Positions 1 through 4,788 of a stretch of 7,686 nt of DNA are shown here, one piece after another. Where the stretch lies: the NCBI GenBank assembly GCA_012516755.1, contig JAAYWE010000229.1:1-7686 (forward strand), read 5' to 3'. The notes beneath the pieces are model-generated. The model did no database searches. It had not been told where the DNA came from and saw nothing but the letters and a program-made list of their open reading frames with translations. Positions within the stretch are counted from its first letter, which is position 1. Each line of letters begins with the position of its first letter. Source of the stretch: Treponema sp. (GTDB taxonomy: Bacteria; Spirochaetota; Spirochaetia; Treponematales; Rectinemataceae). Position numbers and translations under genes: made by a program.

Positions 1-167
1 AAGGAAATGAAAGCGAGTGCTCCCGCCCTATGCACCTCTTCTATGAGAAGGCGTGTAAAGTCCGGTTCAAGGTTGGAGTTTTCAATGAGCACCTTATCGC
101 CATTTTGCACTCTGGTCGAATAATTTACCAAGAGCTGCGCGAGTCTTCTGAGTCTTTGATCTTCCAT
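1..167 (-). CDS. M29-family aminopeptidase, N-terminal part (runs off the left edge)
   Basis: Reading the minus strand from the ATG at 167 gives 55 open codons up to the window edge, beginning MEDQRLRRLAQLLVNYSTRV and continuing with NGDKVLIE and LLIEEVHRAGA. The pattern of a short helix with LAxLLVNYS, then a V-x-N-G-D-K-V-L-I turn, then a helix ending in AGA, is the usual start of M29 (AmpS/thermophilic aminopeptidase) enzymes. These are cytoplasmic, cobalt- or zinc-dependent exopeptidases that remove N-terminal residues from peptides. A Shine-Dalgarno site reading AAGGAAG on the minus strand (174-180) lies 6 bases before the ATG and fixes the start. The metal ligands lie in the C-terminal half and are outside the window, so activity cannot be judged. 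The gene is divergent from a CstA-type peptide transporter, which suits a role in using imported peptides. The family call rests on the N-terminus only. Confidence 0.72.
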   Translation of the reverse strand, partial: MEDQRLRRLAQLLVNYSTRVQNGDKVLIENSNLEPDFTRLLIEEVHRAGALAFIS

Positions 168-220
168 CGATTACTTCCTTTGCGAATAAGTTTGATTTTG
201 CAAAAAATTTATATACACTC

Positions 221-273
221 TCTTGAATATCGTCTTATTGAATAGCGCCATATATTGGAACCAATATTCAAGA
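221..273. repeat. Inverted repeats, possible operator, in the divergent region
   Basis: Two overlapping dyads are visible. The tight one is ATATTGG-AA-CCAATAT at 252-267, with seven-base arms and a two-base centre, a size typical of a binding site for a dimeric repressor or activator. The wider one has ten-base arms, TCTTGAATAT (221-230) and ATATTCAAGA (264-273), separated by 33 bases. The site lies roughly 60 bases upstream of the cstA -35 and about 85 bases upstream of the aminopeptidase start, so one bound protein could affect both genes. The symmetry is seen directly; the operator role is inferred, and no regulator gene lies in the window. Confidence 0.4.
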
Positions 274-329
274 AATCCAAAAAGCGATCCATCCATCTCA
301 ATAGTACACAAATATAGAATAAAAAACCA

Positions 330-359
330 TTGACGCCATCAAGAAACTGTAGTTAAAAT
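330..359 (+). promoter_or_regulatory. Sigma70-like promoter of cstA
   Basis: A -35 hexamer TTGACG (330-335) and a -10 hexamer TAAAAT (354-359) are separated by 18 bases, and each differs from consensus at one position. Transcription would start near 366, giving a leader of about 24 bases that contains the strong TAGGAGG ribosome binding site. Confidence 0.62.
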
Positions 360-389
360 GAAATATCCGTTTTCTGATAGGAGGACTGC

Positions 390-2084
390 ATGACAACTCT
401 CATTGCCTTGGTTGCCCTCGCGATATACCTGATATTCTACTTCGCATATGGTCGGGTAATCCGGGACAAGCTACTAAAAAGCAAAGAAGCGCCAGAAGCT
501 CCATCTAAGAGACTTGAAGATGGAGTCGATTATGTGCCCACCAACAAATATGTCCTGTTTGGTCACCACTTCGCTTCGATTGCAGGCGCAGGCCCAATTA
601 CAGGGCCAGCAATGGCAGTGGCATGGGGATGGCTGCCAGGACTATTATGGATTTGGCTAGGGAACATACTATTAGGCGCAATTCACGATTATCTTGCGCT
701 GACGGCATCTGTCAGATACGACGGCCGCTCGGTGCAATTCGTTGCCCAGGACCTTATGGGCAAAAAGGCGGGCACGACCTTTGGCTGGTTTACACTATTC
801 CTCTGTGTGCTGGTAGTGGCAGCCTTTGGCGATATTGTAGCAGGCCAGTTCGCCGCCGATGGCCGCGTCTTCTTTTCCTTTGTATTCTTCTGTGTCGCCG
901 CAGTTATTGCAGGCTTTGCCATGTACCGCTCGAAGCTTGGACTGGGCTGGGGTTCCGTGATAGGACTCATATTGATCATCCTAGCCTTCTGGCTTGGCGA
1001 TATGCTCCCCATCAAGATGGGCAAGGAAATATATTTCCTCATCATCTTTGTGTACATCGTGTTAGCTTCAACTTTGCCAGTTAACCTCCTCTTACAGCCG
1101 CGCGATTACCTCTCTTCTTTCTTCCTGTATTTCGGATTGCTTGTGGGAGGTATTTCCGCGTTGATAAGCGCAAGGCCTCTCGATTCGATACCAGCCTTCA
1201 CCTCCTTTAGCGCCAAGCTCATTGGGCCCGCGGGCGCTCTTCAACCTTCACCCTTCTGGCCTACTGTTCCTCTCATCATTGCTTGCGGCGCACTCTCGGG
1301 CTTCCATTCTCTTGTGGCCTCTGGCACAAGCGCGAAGCAGCTCAAAGAAGAGAATGATGCGCTGTTCGTTGGATATGGCGCAATGCTAGTCGAAGGATTC
1401 CTTGCTACTCTTGTAATCATTTCTATCGCATCTTTTGGAGCCGCCGCACTCGGAGACAAGCTCATGGCCACTCCTGCACTCGGGCGATTTGTCAATTCCT
1501 TTGCATTGATGGTCAGCACAAATCTCCCCTTCTTGCCTATGAGTTTCATGACGCTCTTTACGGCGGTATGGGTGTCTACTTTTGCTCTAACGACTCTCGA
1601 TACGACAAATAGACTTGGTCGCTACATAGTCCAAGAAATGGCTGAGCCCCTCAAGGAAAAGAATCCAAGCACCTATAAAATACTCTCGAACAAGTGGGTT
1701 GCGTCGGTTGTGATCGCATTTTTGGGGATCTTCCTAGCTTGGTCTGGCGGATACAATACGATGTGGCCCGCCTTCTCCGGAGCTAACCAGCTCCTCGCCT
1801 CGGTTGTAATGCTCACCATGGCAATCTGGGTTAAGAAGAAGCTCAACCCCAAATATGTCATGTCGGTATTGATTCCGGCTGCTTTTCTTTGGATAACTGT
1901 TACAGTAGCGCTCATCTGGTATGAAATCGTCATAGTCCCTGTATTCTTTGCAGATGCCACAAAGACTATGAACATAATTACTGGTGTTATTGTGGGAGTC
2001 ATCAACCTCTTCATGCTCATACTCAACTTCATGATGATCAACTCATTCCTAAAGAACTATAAGCTGAAGCCAGAGACAGCCTGA
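390..2084 (+). CDS. cstA: CstA-family carbon starvation / peptide or pyruvate transporter
   Basis: This is a polytopic inner-membrane protein of 564 residues. Characterised CstA-family members such as CstA and BtsT of E. coli import peptides or pyruvate when carbon is scarce. The family hallmarks are present in order: GHHFASIAGAGPITGPA (58-74), the HDYLAL/R-x-G-R-S segment (99-114), QPRDYLSSFF (236-245), SGFHSLVASGTSAKQL (303-318), TTLDTTNRLGRYIVQE (401-416) and FSGANQLLASV (462-472). A first membrane helix spans about 2-20 and more than ten further hydrophobic segments follow; the protein ends soon after a final helix at about 528-553. E. coli CstA is about 700 residues, so this is the shorter form of the family. 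The start is set by TAGGAGG five bases upstream. The gene is transcribed alone, from its own promoter to a strong terminator, and is divergent from an aminopeptidase, which favours a peptide substrate. The exact substrate is not decided by sequence. Confidence 0.93.
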   Translation: MTTLIALVALAIYLIFYFAYGRVIRDKLLKSKEAPEAPSKRLEDGVDYVPTNKYVLFGHHFASIAGAGPITGPAMAVAWGWLPGLLWIWLGNILLGAIHDYLALTASVRYDGRSVQFVAQDLMGKKAGTTFGWFTLFLCVLVVAAFGDIVAGQFAADGRVFFSFVFFCVAAVIAGFAMYRSKLGLGWGSVIGLILIILAFWLGDMLPIKMGKEIYFLIIFVYIVLASTLPVNLLLQPRDYLSSFFLYFGLLVGGISALISARPLDSIPAFTSFSAKLIGPAGALQPSPFWPTVPLIIACGALSGFHSLVASGTSAKQLKEENDALFVGYGAMLVEGFLATLVIISIASFGAAALGDKLMATPALGRFVNSFALMVSTNLPFLPMSFMTLFTAVWVSTFALTTLDTTNRLGRYIVQEMAEPLKEKNPSTYKILSNKWVASVVIAFLGIFLAWSGGYNTMWPAFSGANQLLASVVMLTMAIWVKKKLNPKYVMSVLIPAAFLWITVTVALIWYEIVIVPVFFADATKTMNIITGVIVGVINLFMLILNFMMINSFLKNYKLKPETA

Positions 2085-2149
2085 TAAATGGTAATTTCCG
2101 CCTAATTTTGGTCCGTTGGATTGCAATTATGGGCGGATGACAAAAACGA

Positions 2150-2183
2150 AGAGCCGGAAGCCATGTGCTTTTCGGCTCTTTTT
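2150..2183 (+). terminator. Rho-independent terminator after cstA
   Basis: AGAGCCGGAA (2150-2159) pairs with TTTCGGCTCT (2170-2179) to form a ten-base-pair stem with one G-T pair and a loop of about ten bases, followed directly by a T run. An A run just before the stem (2142-2146) means the structure could also act weakly on transcripts from the other strand. It closes the cstA transcript and separates it from the next operon. Confidence 0.88.
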
Positions 2184-2290
2184 CTGTTTTGAGCTATGAG
2201 CTATGGCATATTGGACAAATTAGTTGAGATGCGATAAGAAGTAGAAACGGGTGTACGACAATTTCGTGCAAAGGTAGCTAGGCAGCATTT

Positions 2291-2339
2291 CTTCGAGCCC
2301 AGTAATCTTCATCGTGATGACTAAGTCTATTGCTCGAAG
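2291..2339. repeat. Nested inverted repeat abutting the operon promoter
   Basis: The outer arms are CTTCGAGC (2291-2298) and GCTCGAAG (2332-2339), a perfect eight-base inverted repeat with 33 bases between. Inside lies a second dyad, TCATC-GT-GATGA (2309-2320). The right outer arm ends one base before the -35 hexamer, a position where a bound protein could activate or block RNA polymerase. Because it lies upstream of the predicted transcription start, it is more likely a protein-binding site than an RNA structure. Confidence 0.4.
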
Positions 2340-2340
2340 C

Positions 2341-2370
2341 TTGTCAATCTTGCTATGAGCGCGCTATAGT
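2341..2370 (+). promoter_or_regulatory. Sigma70-like promoter of the ATPase operon
   Basis: TTGTCA (2341-2346) and TATAGT (2365-2370) are separated by 18 bases, each with one mismatch to consensus. It is the best promoter match between the cstA terminator and the first gene of the operon. Confidence 0.55.
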
Positions 2371-2429
2371 TAGGCAATCATAGTTGAGCCAAGAGAAGTC
2401 TTATATAGATGAGCCCGAAGGAAGCAAAA

Positions 2430-2711
2430 ATGCCAAAACGCTTTGGCCGCATAATCAAGAATATATTCAAAACCTTTGCTCAGGTAAACAGAGAAAAGGC
2501 AACCGGGATGCTCGATTTCGAGCTCAAGGAGCTGGAGAATATCTTTGCGCTTCTTATTCTTGGAGGCTTTGTAGGCCTGCCTTCGCCACCATCGCCTATT
2601 GCCATAGAATTATTGCCCTATATGGAAAGAGAGCTGATTGTACTTCTCTCCAGGTCGGATCTATCTCATGACCCTCTGGGTGTATTGGCTAGTATGCTCG
2701 AAATAGATTAA
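2430..2711 (+). CDS. Small protein of unknown function, first gene of the ATPase operon
   Basis: I do not recognise this 93-residue protein. The N-terminal 23 residues are basic (MPKRFGRIIKNIFKTF) and could form an amphipathic helix. An acidic stretch (29-37) follows, then a hydrophobic segment LLILGGFVGLPSPPSPIAIE (41-60) with a proline-rich kink, then a helix with LLPYMEREL (61-69). It may touch the membrane, but the proline-rich middle argues against a simple transmembrane helix. I chose the ATG at 2430 because AAGGAAG (2418-2424) lies five bases before it; an in-frame ATG at 2409 would add seven residues but is poorly placed relative to a ribosome binding site. The stop codon overlaps the ribosome binding site of the ATPase gene (TAAGGAG, 2709-2715), so the two are almost certainly cotranscribed and probably translationally coupled. 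A different reading frame at 2384-2671 was rejected as noncoding. Confidence 0.78.
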   Translation: MPKRFGRIIKNIFKTFAQVNREKATGMLDFELKELENIFALLILGGFVGLPSPPSPIAIELLPYMERELIVLLSRSDLSHDPLGVLASMLEID

Positions 2712-2720
2712 GGAGTCTCT

Positions 2721-3653
2721 GTGCGCGATAATATTTTCTTCCTTGGAAAGGGAGGCGTAGGCAAGACGACGGTATCCAGTGCCTTTGCCATGGCTCTGGC
2801 AAGAAGAGGCAGTAGAGTCCTTGCGGTATCGCTGGATCCTGCGCATAACCTGGGAGATGCTCTTCAGACAAAATTGAATGGAGAGCCCAAAAAAGTCGAA
2901 CCCATGCTAGATGCGCTAGAAGTCGATCTAGCATATTGGGTGGATAGATATCTCGAAGACAGCAAAGAAGAACTCAAAGCCAACTATTCTTACAATTCAG
3001 CGCTAAATCTTGATTCTTTCTTTGGCATTCTAAAATATTCACCAGGTACGGAAGAATATGCGGTTCTGTGGGCAATCGAAGATATTCGCCGCAGACTTGC
3101 GCCTCAATACGATTTTGTGGTCTTCGATACGCCTCCGACTGCTCTTACGCTTCGCTTTCTTTCTATGCCGGCTATTTCAGGCCTTTGGGTAGCAGAGCTA
3201 ACAAAACTGCGTGAGCGAATTCTTCGCGATCGACAGACAATCGTCCGCTTAAATCCTCAGTCGCCGGTTGCAGAGAGCTGCGTGGACAAAGAAGATGATA
3301 AGGTCTATGGAAAGCTCAAGAATATAAGAACCAGACTTACATCGTTGCAGGATTTGTTTGCAAAGCGGAGTTATATGAGCATCATTGTAAACCCTGATGA
3401 GCTTTCGGTGTCGGAAGCCATAAGAATCAAAGACGAATTGTCTCAGCTGGGGATTATGCTCTCTGCTGTATGCCTGAATAAAAAAGGCCTTTCGAGGGCA
3501 GAATGGACGCTCTCGCCCGAGTTTGGCCAATTGCCTCTATTAATCTGTGATTTTGCGCCAAATGGCATTAGCACCAGAGAAGACTTGGTTCATATTGGCA
3601 TCGAACCATTCATAGACCTTTTTCTAGGCAAGAGGTATGTAAAGAATGAATAA
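2721..3653 (+). CDS. ArsA/Get3-type anion-transporting ATPase
   Basis: This 310-residue protein belongs to the ArsA/Get3 branch of SIMIBI P-loop ATPases, which work as nucleotide-switched dimers in arsenite export or tail-anchored protein targeting. Visible motifs are the deviant Walker A GKGGVGKTT (9-17) with signature lysine K10, switch I DPAHNLGDAL (39-48), the SPGTEEY segment (107-113) matching the PG-x-x-E motif of the family, switch II DTPPTALTLRFLSMP (136-150; DTAPTGHTLR is usual), and the C-terminal NPDELSVSEAIR (224-235) and CLNKKG (251-256) segments of the nucleotide-binding core. Its single-domain length is near that of Get3, not of the duplicated ArsA. Cysteines are only at 187, 251 and 276, so neither the Get3 CxxC zinc site nor the ArsA arsenite triad is evident, and no arsenic genes lie nearby. 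The GTG start at 2721 has TAAGGAG five bases upstream. The ATPase class is secure; the cargo is unknown. Confidence 0.9.
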   Translation: MRDNIFFLGKGGVGKTTVSSAFAMALARRGSRVLAVSLDPAHNLGDALQTKLNGEPKKVEPMLDALEVDLAYWVDRYLEDSKEELKANYSYNSALNLDSFFGILKYSPGTEEYAVLWAIEDIRRRLAPQYDFVVFDTPPTALTLRFLSMPAISGLWVAELTKLRERILRDRQTIVRLNPQSPVAESCVDKEDDKVYGKLKNIRTRLTSLQDLFAKRSYMSIIVNPDELSVSEAIRIKDELSQLGIMLSAVCLNKKGLSRAEWTLSPEFGQLPLLICDFAPNGISTREDLVHIGIEPFIDLFLGKRYVKNE

Positions 3654-4299
3654 TTTTTTATTCTTCGCGATATTTGCACTTGGGGTCGTCGCGACAATTC
3701 AGTATTTCCTTGGAGTAAAGAAAAACCGCTGGATGGGGAAAAACCTCTCATCGCAAGCAGAGGGAATCCTAAAACCGAAAGATACTGATTATGTCAATAT
3801 AGGCGGGGCGATTGGTTATAATTTCGCTTATAAGTTGAAAGAACCATGGAAAAATGCAAAGGGCACTTTCACGCTGTTCCCTCGCCATTCTCTCCTATAT
3901 ATGCCCATTTCCCTTGTTGTGGGCAACTGTGATCGCTTTTATATGAATATCTTTACAGACAAAAAGCTGGTGGGAGAAGGTCATATCATCGAAAAAAGAC
4001 ACTCTCGCAGGGCTAAAATTGAAGGCCTAGAGGAAATGCACAAAGAGGAAATCCAGCGCGCTGGAAAGACATTTGTGCTCTGCTGGCGCTCGACAAATCT
4101 AAGAGACAAACTTATCCAGACTCTCGATTCCATGCCCGATGCCTCGTCGCTAACGCATTTCTGCTGCTACTCAGAGAATAAAACATTCTTTCTTTACTTG
4201 AAGCCCAAAAAGGGCCAAATATCGGACAATCTAAAAGCCTTTTTGGTGCAATGTCCCACTTATTTCCGCCAGGAAAATCCTCGCGAATCAAATAAATAG
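3646..4299 (+). CDS. Membrane-anchored protein of unknown function
   Basis: I do not recognise this 217-residue family. An N-terminal hydrophobic helix (4-24) is followed by KKNR (25-28), which by the positive-inside rule puts the remaining domain of about 190 residues in the cytoplasm, anchored by a signal-anchor helix. The soluble part has a probable beta-rich region (50-115) with FTLFPRHSLLYMP (75-87), then a charged helix (116-141), then a C-terminal region. Cysteines are at 95, 146, 173, 174 and 203 and form no CxxC motif. The ATG overlaps the last eight bases of the ATPase gene (ATGAATAA), with AGAGG (3631-3635) about ten bases upstream, so translation is coupled to the ATPase. That makes it a good candidate for a membrane partner or docking site of the ATPase, which is inference from position only. 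Confidence 0.82.
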   Translation: MNNFLFFAIFALGVVATIQYFLGVKKNRWMGKNLSSQAEGILKPKDTDYVNIGGAIGYNFAYKLKEPWKNAKGTFTLFPRHSLLYMPISLVVGNCDRFYMNIFTDKKLVGEGHIIEKRHSRRAKIEGLEEMHKEEIQRAGKTFVLCWRSTNLRDKLIQTLDSMPDASSLTHFCCYSENKTFFLYLKPKKGQISDNLKAFLVQCPTYFRQENPRESNK

Positions 4300-4300
4300 G

Positions 4301-4417
4301 ATGCTATGCTTGATCTGTGCAGCCCTAAGGAAGCTCCCTAAGGAGTGCGAGGATAGCGATAACCAGCGCCCGCAATGTATTATATGCCAGCTGCATAAGC
4401 AAATAAGGCAAGAGTAG
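4301..4417 (+). CDS. Possible 38-residue small protein with two CxxC pairs
   Basis: An open frame of 38 codons starts with ATG one base after the stop of the preceding gene (TAG-G-ATG) and ends 26 bases before the next start, filling most of the gap between two operon genes. The product begins MLCLICAALRKLPKEC and contains CLIC (3-6) and CIIC (26-29), with a further cysteine at 16 and a histidine at 32. Two CxxC pairs separated by 19 residues look like a miniature zinc ribbon or zinc knuckle. There is no spaced ribosome binding site, so translation would rely on reinitiation after the upstream stop. In its favour are the tiling of the operon and the paired cysteines. Against it are the short length and a nine-base direct repeat CCCTAAGGA (4323-4331 and 4336-4344) whose copies fall in different frames. 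If it is not a gene, this is simply a spacer of 144 bases. Confidence 0.4.
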   Translation: MLCLICAALRKLPKECEDSDNQRPQCIICQLHKQIRQE

Positions 4418-4443
4418 ACAAAAGGAAGTAAAAGGAGGCGCCT

Positions 4444-4716
4444 ATGGACCCTGAAATGAAAAAAAAGATCGATGAGACCTTGGCCCAAGTAAAAGAGCCA
4501 CAATCCGAAGAGCCAATAGTAAACCTCGGGCTTCTAGAGAAAGTCACCTACAGCGAGAAAGAAAAAACAATGTTAGTCAAGCTTGCCATCGGTACTCCTC
4601 GATGGCAATGCCCAGCGTGCTCCGCAATAAATGGAGTTGTAAAGGCGGGCATTGTACGCAGGGCTCAAGAGGCATTCGAGAAGGCATTCCCTGATTTGAA
4701 GATAATCGTGGAATAA
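4444..4716 (+). CDS. MIP18 (DUF59)-like small protein, last gene of the operon
   Basis: This 90-residue protein matches the outline of the MIP18/DUF59 fold, whose members (SufT, and the N-terminal domain of Mrp/ApbC ATPases) take part in iron-sulfur cluster assembly or transfer. An N-terminal helix (5-16) leads to IVNLGLLEKV (25-34), like the DLGL-x-x-V segment of the family. Then come a strand with MLVKLAIGTP (43-52), WQCPACS (54-60) at the place of the conserved T-x-x-x-CP cysteine region, a helix (63-81) and a last strand PDLKIIVE (83-90). The family normally has one reactive cysteine there; this protein has a C56-x-x-C59 pair. A near-perfect ribosome binding site AAAGGAGG (4431-4438) lies five bases before the ATG. 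As final gene of an operon with a SIMIBI ATPase, it recalls Mrp, in which these two domain types are fused. The family assignment comes from motif pattern only. Confidence 0.62.
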   Translation: MDPEMKKKIDETLAQVKEPQSEEPIVNLGLLEKVTYSEKEKTMLVKLAIGTPRWQCPACSAINGVVKAGIVRRAQEAFEKAFPDLKIIVE

Positions 4717-4749
4717 CAAAGCAGAACAGCAATCTATAATCTATGACAA

Positions 4750-4788
4750 AATAAATATTGTAGCCGCCGCTATGCTCGCATATTTATT
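4750..4788. terminator. Possible weak bidirectional terminator between convergent genes
   Basis: AATAAATAT (4750-4758) and ATATTTATT (4780-4788) form a nine-base AT-only inverted repeat around a GC-richer centre that includes TAGC-CGCC-GCTA (4761-4772). The right arm overlaps the stop codon of the minus-strand ligase. It sits where a shared terminator is expected between the two convergent genes, but the stem is AT-rich and not followed by a clean T run on either strand. Confidence 0.25.

Larger units (their letters stand above)
168..389. promoter_or_regulatory. Divergent intergenic region between the aminopeptidase and cstA
   Basis: This AT-rich region of 222 bases carries the start signals of both flanking genes. 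On the plus strand it holds a sigma70-like promoter and the ribosome binding site TAGGAGG (378-384) of cstA. On the minus strand it holds the aminopeptidase ribosome binding site (174-180) and an AT-rich stretch containing TGTATATAAA (208-217), which may be part of its -10 region, but no convincing -35 was found. Inverted repeats lie between the two start regions. The open frame on the plus strand at 30-245 has no ribosome binding site and mostly overlaps the aminopeptidase, so I do not count it as a gene. Confidence 0.6.
2184..2429 (+). promoter_or_regulatory. Regulatory region upstream of the ArsA-type ATPase operon
   Basis: I see no gene in this stretch between the cstA terminator and the next start codon. 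It holds a tandem seven-base repeat GAGCTAT (2191-2204), a nested inverted repeat (2291-2339), a sigma70-like promoter (2341-2370) and the ribosome binding site AAGGAAG (2418-2424) of the following gene. With transcription starting near 2377, the leader of the operon is about 50 bases. Confidence 0.5.

Noticed and set aside
30..245. Open frame on the plus strand near the left edge
   Set aside because: It mostly overlaps the minus-strand aminopeptidase start, which has a ribosome binding site and family-like sequence.
623..1084. A 153-codon frame inside cstA and several minus-strand frames within cstA
   Set aside because: They lie wholly inside a strongly supported membrane transporter gene and have no start signals or recognisable domains.
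2191..2204. Tandem seven-base repeat GAGCTAT
   Set aside because: Two copies only, just after a terminator, with no neighbouring partner site.
221..2339. Both promoter regions have an inverted repeat with exactly 33 bases between outer arms
   Set aside because: The arm sequences and inner dyads are unrelated, so the equal spacing is probably chance, not a shared regulator site.
2384..2671. A 95-codon open frame overlapping the first gene of the ATPase operon
   Set aside because: It has no placed ribosome binding site and a composition rich in Cys, Arg and Trp without pattern, while the other frame has a good ribosome binding site, plausible helices and tight coupling to the ATPase gene.
4323..4344. 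Nine-base direct repeat CCCTAAGGA with a 13-base period
   Set aside because: Only two copies, no further spacing pattern; too little for a regulatory or mobile repeat call, although it weakens the case for the overlapping 38-codon gene.
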